NCBI RefSeq assembly: GCF_032854445.1
Contig: NC_088297.1
Coordinates: 10,502,163-10,566,162 of the forward strand
Source: Liolophura sinensis
Taxonomy: Eukaryota; Mollusca; Polyplacophora; Chitonida; Chitonidae
Direction: 5' to 3'
Length of the DNA stretch: 64,000 bases
A program made the translations under genes and the position numbers. Position 1 is the stretch's first letter. The number at the start of each line of letters is the position of its first letter. This document shows positions 56,701-64,000 of this stretch, piece by piece. The notes under the pieces were generated by a model. It saw only the letters and a program-made list of their open reading frames with translations, did not search any database and was not told where the DNA came from.

Positions 56701-59700
56701 TTGTATGTATTGTATTTTGTTTGTTTTCAAGCTTGTGTGTTTCCATGCTTGTATGTTGTATTTTATTTATTTTCATGGCTGGGTGTATTTTGATGCTTGT
56801 GTGTATATTGCATATTTTTACCATTGTGTGTATTTTGTTTATTTTCATGATTGTGTATTTGGTGTGTTTACAGGGAGAATGACAGTTCAGAGGCTAATAT
56901 CTGGGGTGGGGTTTGTTGTGTGGTCTTCTTCTTCATGATCATCAGCGTTCTGGCCTTTCCTAATGGTGAGTATATATAATGATTGAAAGATTTTCTGTGT
57001 GGGTCACACCAGGATTTGAACTTGGATCTCCAGACTGAAGTCCAGCTCTATAAACTGGGCTAAAGGGAAAATGTCACTTAGCTATGACTGGTATATGAGC
57101 TCTTAGTTTCTGTCATTACAACACAGTTACATGTTGTGTACATGTATATATGAACAAGAAGTTAACTCGCAAACATTTGTCGGGAGCGGTAGATACAGGG
57201 TCAAGTCTGGGTCGAGTCACACCTAAGACTTTAAAAGAGGGAGCAGCACTAGATATAAGAGCAGTGGAAAACCGTCCTGCGACAAGGCGGCACATTACAT
57301 GCACCTTAAGGATTTCTTCATCATCATATGACTGAAAAATTGTTGAGTGCGATGTTAAACCCCAAGGACTCAATAACTCACTCACAAACATTTGACACCC
57401 AGTCGACTTTTCACAAGAAGAGATGAGGGTTATTGTTGGCCAAGGTGTATAATGGGTTCATGCCTACAAATATATAACCTTTGAACTAGGTTATGAAGTT
57501 GCATGCTCAAATCCAGCTCCTGGAAGATCATCTGTGAGTTTTTTTTATCATGAGATGGTACATGTATTTGCTTGAAGAAGCTGTGTAAAACATCTGGCAA
57601 AATGGGCGCATTGTACTATTCAGGTGTGGACAAAATTTTAGGTCAGGTGCATTAAATGAAGTATACATGTGCCATAATTGTAACTTGATGATACACTAAT
57701 TCCTCAACTTGCCAACGTGATATCGGCCTCTTGAGGAAGCAAACCATGCTTGTAAAACCTAGTAAATGTGCCTTAAAGATTATGTATTTGAAACAGTGTT
57801 GAAGTTCTTTGTTCAGTCCATATACTATAGGCCTACGTGTACATAGTCTGTGTACATTGTCTACGTGTACATAGTTGTACATATTTGGCGATTTTCCACA
57901 AAATGAAACCATGTGTGTATGATCCTCTTCATTTACCATTTTGAAATGTTTATACAACACGAAACGCCCGGTAGAGTAAGACTCCAAAACAGTGCAGATT
58001 CTGGATGTGCTGTAGCTTTATGCATCAAACATGAAGGACTCACCATTTGCTTATGCTGGGTACATGGGAATATAATTCAATTTCACACCGTTCATTTGTA
58101 TACCAGTACACTCAGACACTATTACACCTTATCAGTGTAAACTCTAATGATCTTACAACAGCATTCATTGTGTGGAGATTGGGGCATCGGTCTATATAAG
58201 CGACTGAGTATTCAAGTATAAACAAATGCGGAGTTGGTACCGCATGCAAATCACAATCAAAGGACCTATCAACCACTACAACTGCAGACCCGATCTGACC
58301 GCAGATGTATTTTACGATACCTTCAGCGGTTATGAAATCACTAAAGCACACACAGGGTAACCTTTTTTGTGATGGTTTAATTCACTGAAATGCCTAAGAT
58401 GTAAGATAGAATCGGTTTGCGTATGTACATACTAATTCCGTCTCTTGTTGAAAGTTGTAAGTAATTCACTGTGAAGGTGTATGTGTATGGGAGATCTCGC
58501 AGTGAAAACAATTAACACCACAAGTCACATCAAAGGATAATTCCCTCCCCATTCTGGGCAAGCCGGACATTTTGTTCCCATCAGCCCAATCTGGTCGCCC
58601 TCAGTAGGTAACATTGAGGCTCAATAAGGTGATGCTTTCCATACATGCAGAAGTGTATACGCCTACATGTGCGCCCTGTTTCTGTCACATGAAGTAAACA
58701 AAACGCTATCCAAGGATTTAATTCAGTGGCCAACGAGCTGGTTTTATAGTTTGAATTCTTGAAGAAGTGATGGTGCTACACTGAATCACCACACATGTAC
58801 CATGAGCCTGAGTGGTTTACAACTGTTTTATCAGCTATGAAGAAATTTTCTTCCCAGCATATATCCCAGTATTCAAAGCATTTCAAACATGAGTCTAAAT
58901 TTGCAGCTATTTCCTCACCCCCTATCTTTTCATATCTGTTATATCTGAATGCGTGATAGCATTGCGATATAGCCCACATCGGCCCCCCCAAACGAACCTC
59001 TTCAGCACAGGCCAACGTGTGGGAAAATTTTCAAATATATTCGCATTGAGCTGCCAATCAGTCATTATTCCCTCCAAAACAATACAGTTGCAATTATCCC
59101 AAGGGGCAGGTCACTGAAAATAAATAATATAATTGGTCAATGTTGAATTCTTCAAGCTGTCCATTACAGACACCTGACTGTGAGCTCTCAGGAAATGTTG
59201 GCGTCTCAATTACAGTAATACATTGTTTCAAAATAGTTGCAATGTGATGGGTGTATTTCTACAGGTATGTATGCATCCATTTGCACACCTGCCAACACCA
59301 TGTTCAGGTATGACAACTTACAAACATTTAAAACCAAACTTTCAGTCTGGATGTTTCAGTCCCCAAATGCTTTCCTTTCACCTAAATATTTTTTTATTAC
59401 TGGGACGAACATGTAAAATGCCTGAGACTTAAATCTTTGTTGACTCGACAAGAGAGTCGTAGCTTCAGATTTAGCTCGTATGAGAACGCTAAAGTGTTTG
59501 AGACTGACTTGTCTCCTATCAAGCCACATCCCATGCATGTGTCCGACCTGCTGGTTATTCCTACATAGCCGGCTGTCCGTTTCTAGAGATTAGACACGAA
59601 CGGCTGGATCCTACATCGGCACACCACCTTGTCCCATCGGCTGTTCCGACTTATGAGCTCTTCCCTTGATGCACAAGACATCTTGGTTTTGTTTCTGATA

Positions 59701-62700
59701 ATCTTTATGATGTTATGTACACCTTGTAACCGGTGTACTACACCAGGGATGCATCTACAAGGAGGCCTGCAGGTATACAGTGTATGTGCACTGAACTTTT
59801 AGTTTGACTTGTAACAACAGGAAACATGTGGCCGTATGTATAATTTTAATTCTCCAGCTAAAGACTTTTGAATGCTTCAAAAGTGTTTTCTAGTACGGCA
59901 TACGTGCGCACGTACCTGAAAAGCAACTCTCAGCCCAACTTTGAAAGATTATTTGTTGGGCATAACTCACCCCGTCGAGAAAACTAGAGAAGGATAGTAG
60001 GGAAGCCTTATTGCTTTATTCTGACTGATGAAAAAGATCGTGATTTTGAAGATTATTTATCATTGAGAGAGGTAAAAATCTGTCAAAGTCGGTCGGGTTA
60101 CACCCAACATATATGATCTTATTGATGGCCTAAGAGGAGTTCTGTACTGTACTGTACTGTACGTATATTGTATTGACTTAAGGCATACAGTTTACATCTG
60201 CCTCCGTGGCTCAGTTGGGTAGTTCGCTAGCACAACGTAATGACCCAGGACCCTCTCACCAATGCGTCCGCTGTGAATTCAAGTCCAGCTCATGCTTGCT
60301 TCCTCTCTGGCCGTAAGTGGGAAGGTCTGGCAGCAACCTCCGGATAGTCGTGGGATTCCTCGGGGCTCTCCCCGTTTTTCTCCCACCATAATGCTGGCTG
60401 CCGTTGTATAAATGAAATATTCATGAGTGCGGCATAAAACAACTATCAAATAAATAAATACATTTTACACATGGGCTTTGGCCTATAAGAAGTGTCAGGA
60501 ACATGTAGGCTTACAATTGCATCCAATTCTCTTCCCAGTTAAAATTTAGTACATTTAGCACCCAAAAAAAACCCCCAAAAAAACCTTCTAATGTTTGTTT
60601 CTTTGATTGGTGTTTTACGCCTTGCTCAAGAATATTTCACTTATACGACGGCGGCCAGCATTATGGTGGGAGGAAACTGGCCAAAACCAGGGGGAAACCC
60701 ACGACCATCCGCAGGTTGCCTGCAGACCTTCCCACGTACTCTAATGTTGTGAGAAATCTAGCCACAAAATAGCATTAATTAAAACACATACATGTAAGCA
60801 GTGTGTGTGTGTTTTTTTTTTCTTTGTGATGAATTTTTCGGATTTTACTATAACAGCCTTTTCCTGAAACATACATTGTACATCTATCTAATAGAAGTGT
60901 CACAAACTATTAACGCTACATATAATGTCGTAAGGTGTGATAGGCTAGTTTTTCACATTTCACACTATTGGGAAAATTCAAAATACGTCTGCATCTGATG
61001 TGCCGTTCTTTTTACTGTACTGCAAACAAAGAAAATGTTACAATATTTATGCCACATCATGCAGACGCTTACACATGCAATCATGAATGTAGTAACTTCT
61101 TTTCTTCTTCCCAGGCCCCTTTACAAGACCCCACCCAGCCATATGGAGGATGGTGTTTGGTGAGTTTATGAGATGTTTGCTCATGTTTTGAAGATGTGGA
61201 TTTCAGTGTGGCTCCATGAGGGCCATTAAGGGCTGCAAGTTACTCATTGTTAAGTTGTTCTCGTCTTGTTAATGTGAATTTCCATTGTTCTATGAACATG
61301 CGATAAAGTCACAAATTTAACAGCTAATGAGTTAACTTTATCAAAGGCCATCATGGATTAGATTGCTGTATCTGTCAGTGCCTGTAATGAATGTATAGTG
61401 CAAAACGTTTAGCTTCTGTTTTAAACTGTCATATAGGCATTTAACATTTTACATATTTACTAGTTTACATAGTTTACTTATTTGTGTGTATTTATTTTCT
61501 GTCAGGTATCAGTGTACTCTACTTCCTTCTGCTGGTGTTCATCTTGTTTCAAAGTTTTAGTGACGTTAAGAAGATGATTGGCTGGTTATATCCAGACTTA
61601 AGAAATAGCAGCACAGACGAGAAGGTATTTATCTGGTGTGGGACGTCTGGTGAAAATGTCAGAATTTTGTATACATGCATTGGTACGAGTTGTAGCACAG
61701 GGAATTCTTCTGCATCCCATGCCATTAGATACAGTCTCTGTTTCCAGTGTCCTTGTAAGTAAGGTTGTAGAACAGACTGCTGAGTTACATAGCCCTGGTG
61801 CATGTGCAAGTCCAAAGCCCCGTTTGCTCGACAGGATGTTCAGAAATTTACATGCATGGTATTGAAGCTTGATTTCGTTGATAAAGTATAATCTGCATAT
61901 AATTATCGACTTTGTTGGTGTTTTACGCATAATCAAGAATATTTCACATGTACAACGGCAGACACCATTATGGTGACCATCTGCAGGTTGCTGGCATACG
62001 ACATACGTAAGAAAAGAAGCCACCATGAGCTGGACTTGAACTCACATCAATCACATGGGTGAGAGGCTTCTTTGGGATAGTGCTGTAATATAGCGTTATA
62101 ATTAATCTAGATGTGGGCCATGAAGACCCCCAGTAATAGGTACATATTAATTAGTCTAGATGTGGGCCACGAAGACCCCCAGTAATAGGTACATATTAAT
62201 TAATCTAGATGTGGGCCACGAAGACCCCCAGTAATAGGTACATATTAATTAATTTAGATGTGGGCCACGAAGACCCCCAGTAATAGGTACATATCAACAC
62301 CTACATGTACTCTGCAAAGATGGATGATTTTTAGTCCTGCTTTTGTTTTCCTTTCCTTCACACTTAAACTTGGTCACCACCATTATCATGATTAAATTGA
62401 TTAAACCCGTGAAACACCTACATGGATATTCAGTACTTTTGTGGTTTCGTTCCAGTCAGTTTCCTTTATGTTATGCATCAGCAACCTATGGATGGTTATT
62501 GGACCATAGTTTTGTATTCGTGAGTATGACAAATAAATTTAGGGGCACTCAGACCACTGTGTTTATTTTCTCAGGAATACGCTGTGAACTGTTCTCACAT
62601 CACATTGGCACGATTCTGGGCATCATTCGATTTCTTTGCCTTCTCACATTTTTGGGGCTGGGCACTGAAGGCACTACTGATCCGGCACTATGGCATCTGC

Positions 62701-63408
62701 TGGACCATCAGTATCATGTGGGAGATTACAGAGGTGAGTTTTTTGCACTGTTGCACTAACTGAACTATTGATTTTCTGTTGGAGGCTACAGAGGTGAGTT
62801 TTTGGCACGAAGGTACTAACTGAACTGTTGATATTCTGCTGGAGATTGGTGAGTAAAATTTGTGGCACTATTTTGTCCGGTATGAACACATTTTATTCTA
62901 CATATAACAAGAAGACTTTTTTTGGTACAAATTTCTGAAATTTAGCTGATAAACCATTAAGTACTTTTTGCGTGTTTGTGTTTCTTCAAGCATTTTTGAA
63001 GGCATTGTTTCTGTGTTGACTGATAAAATTATACTTTTTCTGAAGCCCTGAAACTGGCCAATCCAACCAATGTAGTTTTGTTTTCGAAATGAAATCAAAA
63101 ATGTGCATAAATTGTTGTCTTTCATATGCAACAAGGTTGGGGAATTAGGATATGTGAATACTGTTGAGCATATTTGATAGAAACACTCTTGAAAAGCTGC
63201 CATACTTTCATATCATTCATATTCACGTACGTTCAGTTTTCTCTTTTCGATTACAGATGGCATTTGCACATTTACTGCCAAACTTCGCAGAGTGCTGGTG
63301 GGATGCGATCGTCCTTGACGTGTTGATCTGTAACGGACTGGGCATCTGGCTGGGGATGTATATCTGTAACAAACTGGAGATGAGGAACTACCACTGGGAG
63401 AGTATCAG
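41702..63408 (+). CDS. PTDSS1: PTDSS1, phosphatidylserine synthase 1 (5' part)
   Basis: Multi-pass ER enzyme that swaps the choline of phosphatidylcholine for serine. Exons: 41702-41874, 56874-56965, 61115-61159, 61506-61624, 62575-62733, 63257-63408; phases fit at every junction. They total 740 nt, about 246 residues, and the last exon ends in phase 2, so the gene continues past the window. Landmarks are [18 protein letters not shown] near the N-terminus, then a transmembrane segment ([17 protein letters not shown]), a second in exon 2 ending [68 protein letters not shown] and [20 protein letters not shown]. These resemble PSS1 more than PSS2, notably FAECWWD and the N-terminus. The His, Glu, Asn and Asp residues of the last motifs match positions needed for activity in mammalian PSS1. 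I chose the ATG at 41702 by N-terminal alignment; an in-frame ATG at 41501 lies inside ERCC1. Confidence 0.95.
44250..44419 (-). repeat. Main-family SINE, head missing
   Basis: Near-consensus 3' half; stops at GCCCAAGAGGAAGGCAGC before the B box. An M3 element begins 30 bp further on. Confidence 0.88.
44447..44652 (+). repeat. Dispersed repeat family M3
   Basis: AAAAAGTGTATTTTTAGAGG, AATGCCATAAAATATTAC, CTCCAAACAAACCTCAGAAT and GCAACTTAGTCATGAACGAA match the 27079 and 52133 copies. Confidence 0.55.
45291..45365 (+). repeat. Degenerate main-family SINE fragment
   Basis: Only CCAGTTTCCTCTCACCGTAATGG-like body sequence plus AAGTGAAATAAATAAATAAA remain, with the 3' domain largely lost. Confidence 0.5.
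45608..45752 (-). repeat. Main-family SINE, head truncated
   Basis: Tail, 3' domain and body to GAAACCCATGACCATACGCA. Another copy in the same orientation starts about 60 bp later. Confidence 0.8.
45811..45915 (-). repeat. Main-family SINE, short fragment
   Basis: Tail and 3' domain (GTTTTTTACGCCATACTCAA) to GGTGGGATGTAACTGGGCAG only. Confidence 0.75.
46341..46374. other. Perfect 14-bp hairpin
   Basis: GTTACCACTGTCAT and ATGACAGTGGTAAC are exact complements around a six-base TTGGTA loop. It sits at the left edge of the degenerate array at 46455. Confidence 0.85.
46455..47120. repeat. Degenerate ~48-bp tandem array
   Basis: Units such as CATCACATCCATTGCCATTA followed by CTGTCATCAAGATGACTGTT and ATTATCAT recur at about 48 bp, with later units diverging into CACAACCACTGTCATTACCA. 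It is built of CAT/CAC/GTC triplets, so long Val/Ile/Met or Asp/Asn/Ser frames open on both strands without coding meaning. Confidence 0.85.
47268..47502 (+). repeat. Main-family SINE, full length but diverged
   Basis: Head CTCCATGGTTGAGTGGTTAG, B-box-like GAGTTCATGTTC, and an altered centre (CATCATTTCTCTGAATATAT) before TTCTTGAGTACAGGGTAAAA. Confidence 0.82.
48015..48218 (-). repeat. Main-family SINE, B-box region deleted
   Basis: From the tail to GAAGCCAGCATGAACGCTAG then CGCACTAACGAACTGAACCA: the B-box region is cut out and the head rejoined. Confidence 0.85.
48345..48566 (+). repeat. MITE-like family M2 copy
   Basis: Starts ACCATAATTTTTCAACATTT and ends GATCGAAAAGGTTGAAGATT then TACAGTA. 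Interior AAGGTGTAGGGAAATAATTT and CTTTAGTGACACAAC match the 54380 copy. Confidence 0.65.
48590..48825 (-). repeat. Main-family SINE, nearly full length
   Basis: Short tail, then conserved blocks through TTACGCTGTGCTAGCGTGC. It starts only about 25 bp after an M2 element. Confidence 0.9.
49508..49621 (+). repeat. Main-family SINE, 5'-truncated and diverged
   Basis: CGGGCTCTGTTCGTTCTG onward; the 3' domain reads AAATAAATTATTCTTGAGTA, and the tail is long and A-rich. Confidence 0.75.
49970..49990. repeat. Poly(C) run
   Basis: A 21-base C run, faced 125 bp later by a G-rich run (50115-50141, GGGCGGGGGTGGGGGTGGGG). Together they could form G4/i-motif structures or pair with each other. Confidence 0.8.
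50155..50430 (+). repeat. Main-family SINE with repeated 3' domain
   Basis: Full body from AGCACGCTAGCACAGTGTAA. At the 3' end ATATTCTTGA is present three times in about 60 bp before the AATAAATAAA tail, a local duplication inside the element. Confidence 0.85.
50585..50748 (+). repeat. Dispersed repeat family M3, shortened
   Basis: GAAACTTGGAATATCATCCC, AAACCTCAAAACACCTTTCT and GTTAGTCATGGACGAAATG match other M3 copies; it contains an A12 run. Confidence 0.55.
50778..50955 (+). repeat. Main-family SINE, head missing
   Basis: Begins at CATGCTGGCTTCCTCTCCGG and is near consensus to the tail. It is followed directly by a full-length copy in the same orientation. Confidence 0.9.
50988..51256 (+). 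repeat. Main-family SINE, complete reference copy
   Basis: Intact head (CCTCCGTGGCTCAGTTGG then TTAGCGTGCTAGCGC), B box (GTGAGTTCAAGACC), body and 3' domain. The TTCTTGAGTA motif is duplicated before the A-rich tail. Confidence 0.95.
51361..51430 (+). repeat. 23-bp tandem repeat, 3 copies
   Basis: CTCATTACTGTATGGCATGC plus ATT, starting at 51361, 51384 and 51407, with single-base changes. Confidence 0.9.
52133..52333 (+). repeat. Dispersed repeat family M3, abutting M1
   Basis: From TTTACGATAAATGACC to AAGTTTTAGGTAAT, with imperfect inverted ends. An M1 element begins within 6 bp, so one may have inserted beside the other. Confidence 0.55.
52339..52556 (+). repeat. MITE-like family M1 copy
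   Basis: CACTGTAATTCTTCCTTCC at the left, GTACTTTTTGTGAAACCCTG in the interior, and AAGATTTTGAAATTAGGGTG at the right. Confidence 0.55.
53290..53665 (+). repeat. Variable-unit tandem array with GCTGGAT core
   Basis: Seven copies of TACATGTATTTACT(C/G)CTG then CTGGATCTGTACATTTCCAT. GCTGGAT cores are spaced 39, 55, 43, 33, 49 and 55 bp, the length varying through the number of TACATG steps. A SINE follows within 35 bp. Confidence 0.88.
53699..53859 (+). repeat. Main-family SINE, 5'-truncated
   Basis: Starts CTACGTGGGAAGGTGTGGCA; the body is diverged, and the tail is CAAATAAATAAATAATAAAT. Confidence 0.82.
53942..54012 (+). repeat. tRNA-like SINE head fragment
   Basis: GGGCTGTGGTGTAGTCTAGG (A-box-like) and GGGGGTCAAACCTGGC (B-box-like) at tRNA spacing, with no closing acceptor stem. 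It is not the main family. Confidence 0.35.
54380..54602 (+). repeat. MITE-like family M2 copy, best ends
   Basis: ACCCTAATTCTTCAACCTTT at the left against GTCGAAAAGGTTAAAGATTT then ACAGTA at the right, the clearest inverted ends of the family (about 25 bp, imperfect). Confidence 0.68.
55293..55499 (+). repeat. Main-family SINE, head truncated
   Basis: From TCTGTGAGTTCAAGTCAAGC (B box) to CACCAATCAAATAAAGAAAT; body near consensus. Confidence 0.88.
56350..56870 (+). repeat. ~27-bp GT/T-rich array abutting PTDSS1 exon 2
   Basis: About 18 degenerate units of GCTTGTGTGTATTTTGTTTG then TTTTCAT, ending at the acceptor TGTGTTTACAG of exon 2. It supplies both the pyrimidine-rich tract and UG-rich RNA. 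Cys/Phe-rich frames here are artefacts of the repeat. Confidence 0.88.
57003..57064 (-). repeat. tRNA-like SINE head
   Basis: On the minus strand: TAGCCCAGTTTATAGAGCTG, GACTTCAGTCTGGAGATCC and AGTTCAAATCC, a good A-box/anticodon-arm/B-box order. The ends do not pair as an acceptor stem. PTDSS1 intron 2. Confidence 0.45.
57180..57385 (+). repeat. Second-family SINE, 'GTTAAACCCCAA' tail
   Basis: CTGGGTCGAGTCACACCTAA and the end TCATATGACTGAAAAATTGT, TGAGTGCGATGTTAAACCCC, then ACTCAATAACTCACTCAC. It matches the 2780 copy in its last 60 bp. Confidence 0.6.
60199..60461 (+). repeat. Main-family SINE, complete
   Basis: Head CTGCCTCCGTGGCTCAGTTG, B box GTGAATTCAAGTCC, body and 3' domain (TATTCATGAGTGCGGCATAA), (AAAT)n tail. 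Confidence 0.93.
60596..60740 (-). repeat. Main-family SINE, 5'-truncated, with target-site duplication
   Basis: Flanked by the 9-bp direct repeat TCTAATGTT (60587-60595 and 60740-60748). It ends at CTTCCCACGTA, so truncation happened at insertion, as expected of LINE-driven retroposition. Confidence 0.9.
61911..62085 (-). repeat. Main-family SINE, diverged, internal deletion
   Basis: TTTGTTGGTGTTTTACGCAT, CCATTATGGTGACCATCTGC (deletion across GGAGGAAACC) and TGGACTTGAACTCACATCAA. PTDSS1 intron 4. Confidence 0.78.
62105..62298 (+). repeat. 49-bp tandem repeat, 4 copies
   Basis: TCTAGATGTGGGCCACGAAG, ACCCCCAGTAATAGGTACAT and ATTAATTAA. ATGTGGG starts at 62111, 62160, 62209 and 62258; copies are nearly identical. 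PTDSS1 intron 4. Confidence 0.95.
62721..62880 (+). repeat. 60-bp repeat copying the PTDSS1 exon 5 end and donor
   Basis: Exon end and donor GGAGATTACAGAGGTGAGTT (62721) recur as GGAGGCTACAGAGGTGAGTT (62781) and, shortened, GGAGATTGGTGAGT (62841), at exactly 60-bp steps. The shared TACTAACTGAACT-type stretch shows that intron sequence was copied too. Confidence 0.9.
62950..63150 (+). repeat. MITE-like family M1 copy
   Basis: AAGGCATTGTTTCTGTGTTG, GAAGCCCTGAAACTGGCCAA and AACAAGGTTGGGGAATTAGG; the left end is unclear. It lies 105 bp upstream of PTDSS1 exon 6. Confidence 0.55.
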
Positions 63409-64000
63409 GTGTGTGGGGGATGTGTAACAGGCTGGGCATCTGGCTGGGGATGTATATCTGTAACAAACTGGAGATGAGGAACTACCACTGGGAGAGTATC
63501 AGGTGGGTGGGGGATGTGTAACAGGCTGGGCATCTGGCTGGGGATGTATATCTGTAACAAACTGGAGATGAGGAACTACCACTGGGAGAGTATCAGGTGG
63601 GTGGGGGATGTGTAACAGGCTGGGCATCTGGCTGGGGATGTATATCTGTAACAAACTGGAGATGAGGAACTACCACTGGGAGAGTATCAGGTGGGTGGGG
63701 GATGTGTAACAGGCTGGGCATCTGGCTGGGGATGTATATCTGTAACAAACTGGAGATGAGGAACTACCACTGGGAGAGTATCAGGTGGGTGGGGGATGTG
63801 TAACAGGCTGGGCATCTGGCTGGGGATGTATATCTGTAACAAACTGGAGATGAGGAACTACCACTGGGAGAGTATCAGGTGGGTGGGGGGATGTGTAACA
63901 GGATGGGCAACTGACTGTGAATATGTATCTGCAAAAAACTGGAGATGAGAAACTACCAATGGGTTGGTGGGGTGTGTGTAACAAGCTGGGCATCTGACTG
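63331..64000 (+). repeat. 94-bp repeat copying the PTDSS1 exon 6 end and donor
   Basis: The last 78 bp of exon 6 plus 16 bp of intron form the first unit. Copies begin at about 63425, 63519, 63613, 63707 and 63801 with near identity; a degraded copy (63895-63988) and a partial one run to the window edge. Each clean copy carries CAGGTGGGTGGG, a usable donor, whereas the exon's own donor reads CAGGTGTGTGGG. Read through, the exon frame meets TAA at 63425-63427, and 94 is not a multiple of three, so the copies are not coding repeats. Confidence 0.95.

Larger units (their letters stand above)
41875..56873 (+). other. PTDSS1 intron 1 (15 kb)
   Basis: Largest intron of the window, donor GTGAGA and acceptor TGTGTTTACAG. 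It is mostly repeats: some eleven main-family SINEs, M1-M3 elements, a degenerate 48-bp array (46455-47120), a variable-unit array (53290-53665) and a 27-bp GT-rich array against the acceptor. I see no gene in it; 42000-43900 shows nothing recognisable. Confidence 0.7.
56966..61114 (+). other. PTDSS1 intron 2
   Basis: This 4.1-kb intron contains a tRNA-like head (57003), a second-family SINE (57180), two main-family SINEs (60199, 60596), and a TGTAC pentamer run near 60147-60165. Nothing recognisable lies between about 57700 and 60140. Confidence 0.6.

Noticed and set aside
56235-56938. Cys/Phe-rich 215-codon frame that looks like membrane segments
   Set aside because: Encoded by the GT-rich 27-bp repeat before PTDSS1 exon 2; the actual exon uses a different frame.
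57003-57064. Possible tRNA gene on the minus strand
   Set aside because: A- and B-box order is present but the acceptor stem does not pair; it is a SINE head.
58776-59015. Minus-strand 79-codon frame with protein-like composition
   Set aside because: Single short frame in a PTDSS1 intron without homology I recognise or flanking splice signals.

Overview
This is a piece of animal nuclear DNA. It has GT-AG introns of up to 15 kb, about 60% A+T, dense short interspersed repeats, many micro- and minisatellites and one 200-N assembly gap. The three recognisable genes are metazoan housekeeping genes. The dominant repeat is a tRNA-headed SINE with an AAATAAAT tail, of the V-SINE/MetaSINE sort known from molluscs and other lophotrochozoans. 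I infer a marine lophotrochozoan, most likely a mollusc or brachiopod, but cannot name the species.

Layout. (1) 3-6257 (+): the last three exons of an unrecognised, probably lineage-restricted gene. (2) 6258-14968: intergenic DNA with a 258-bp foldback element, a CA microsatellite and several SINEs. (3) 14969-33151 (+): all 19 coding exons of WDR48 (UAF1, the WD40 activator of USP1/USP12/USP46). Exons 6-10 carry seven single-base frame breaks; all other exons are clean. Correcting the seven gives exactly 2028 nt (675 codons plus stop). Intron 16 holds 71 copies of a 48-bp unit with no length change anywhere in 3,408 bp. (4) 33152-39433: intergenic, SINE- and MITE-rich. (5) 39434-41563 (-): an intronless ERCC1 (356 aa), followed downstream by a tandem copy of its 3' half that has joined flanking DNA into a 178-codon chimeric frame. 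(6) 41564-41701: a 138-bp divergent promoter with two ETS-type CCGGAA cores. (7) 41702 to beyond the right edge (+): PTDSS1 (phosphatidylserine synthase 1), six exons seen, intron 1 of 15 kb.

The three known genes do not form one pathway. WDR48 (deubiquitination in Fanconi and translesion repair) and ERCC1 (the XPF partner in excision and crosslink repair) both serve DNA repair. PTDSS1 makes phosphatidylserine in the ER and shares ERCC1's promoter region.

The most unusual signals are: three separate tandem duplications that each copy the end of an exon with its splice donor (WDR48 exon 18, PTDSS1 exons 5 and 6); the 48-bp array; the ERCC1 partial duplication; the clustered frame breaks in WDR48; and two SINE families with different heads but the same 3' domain. 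About 35 copies of the main SINE lie in 64 kb.
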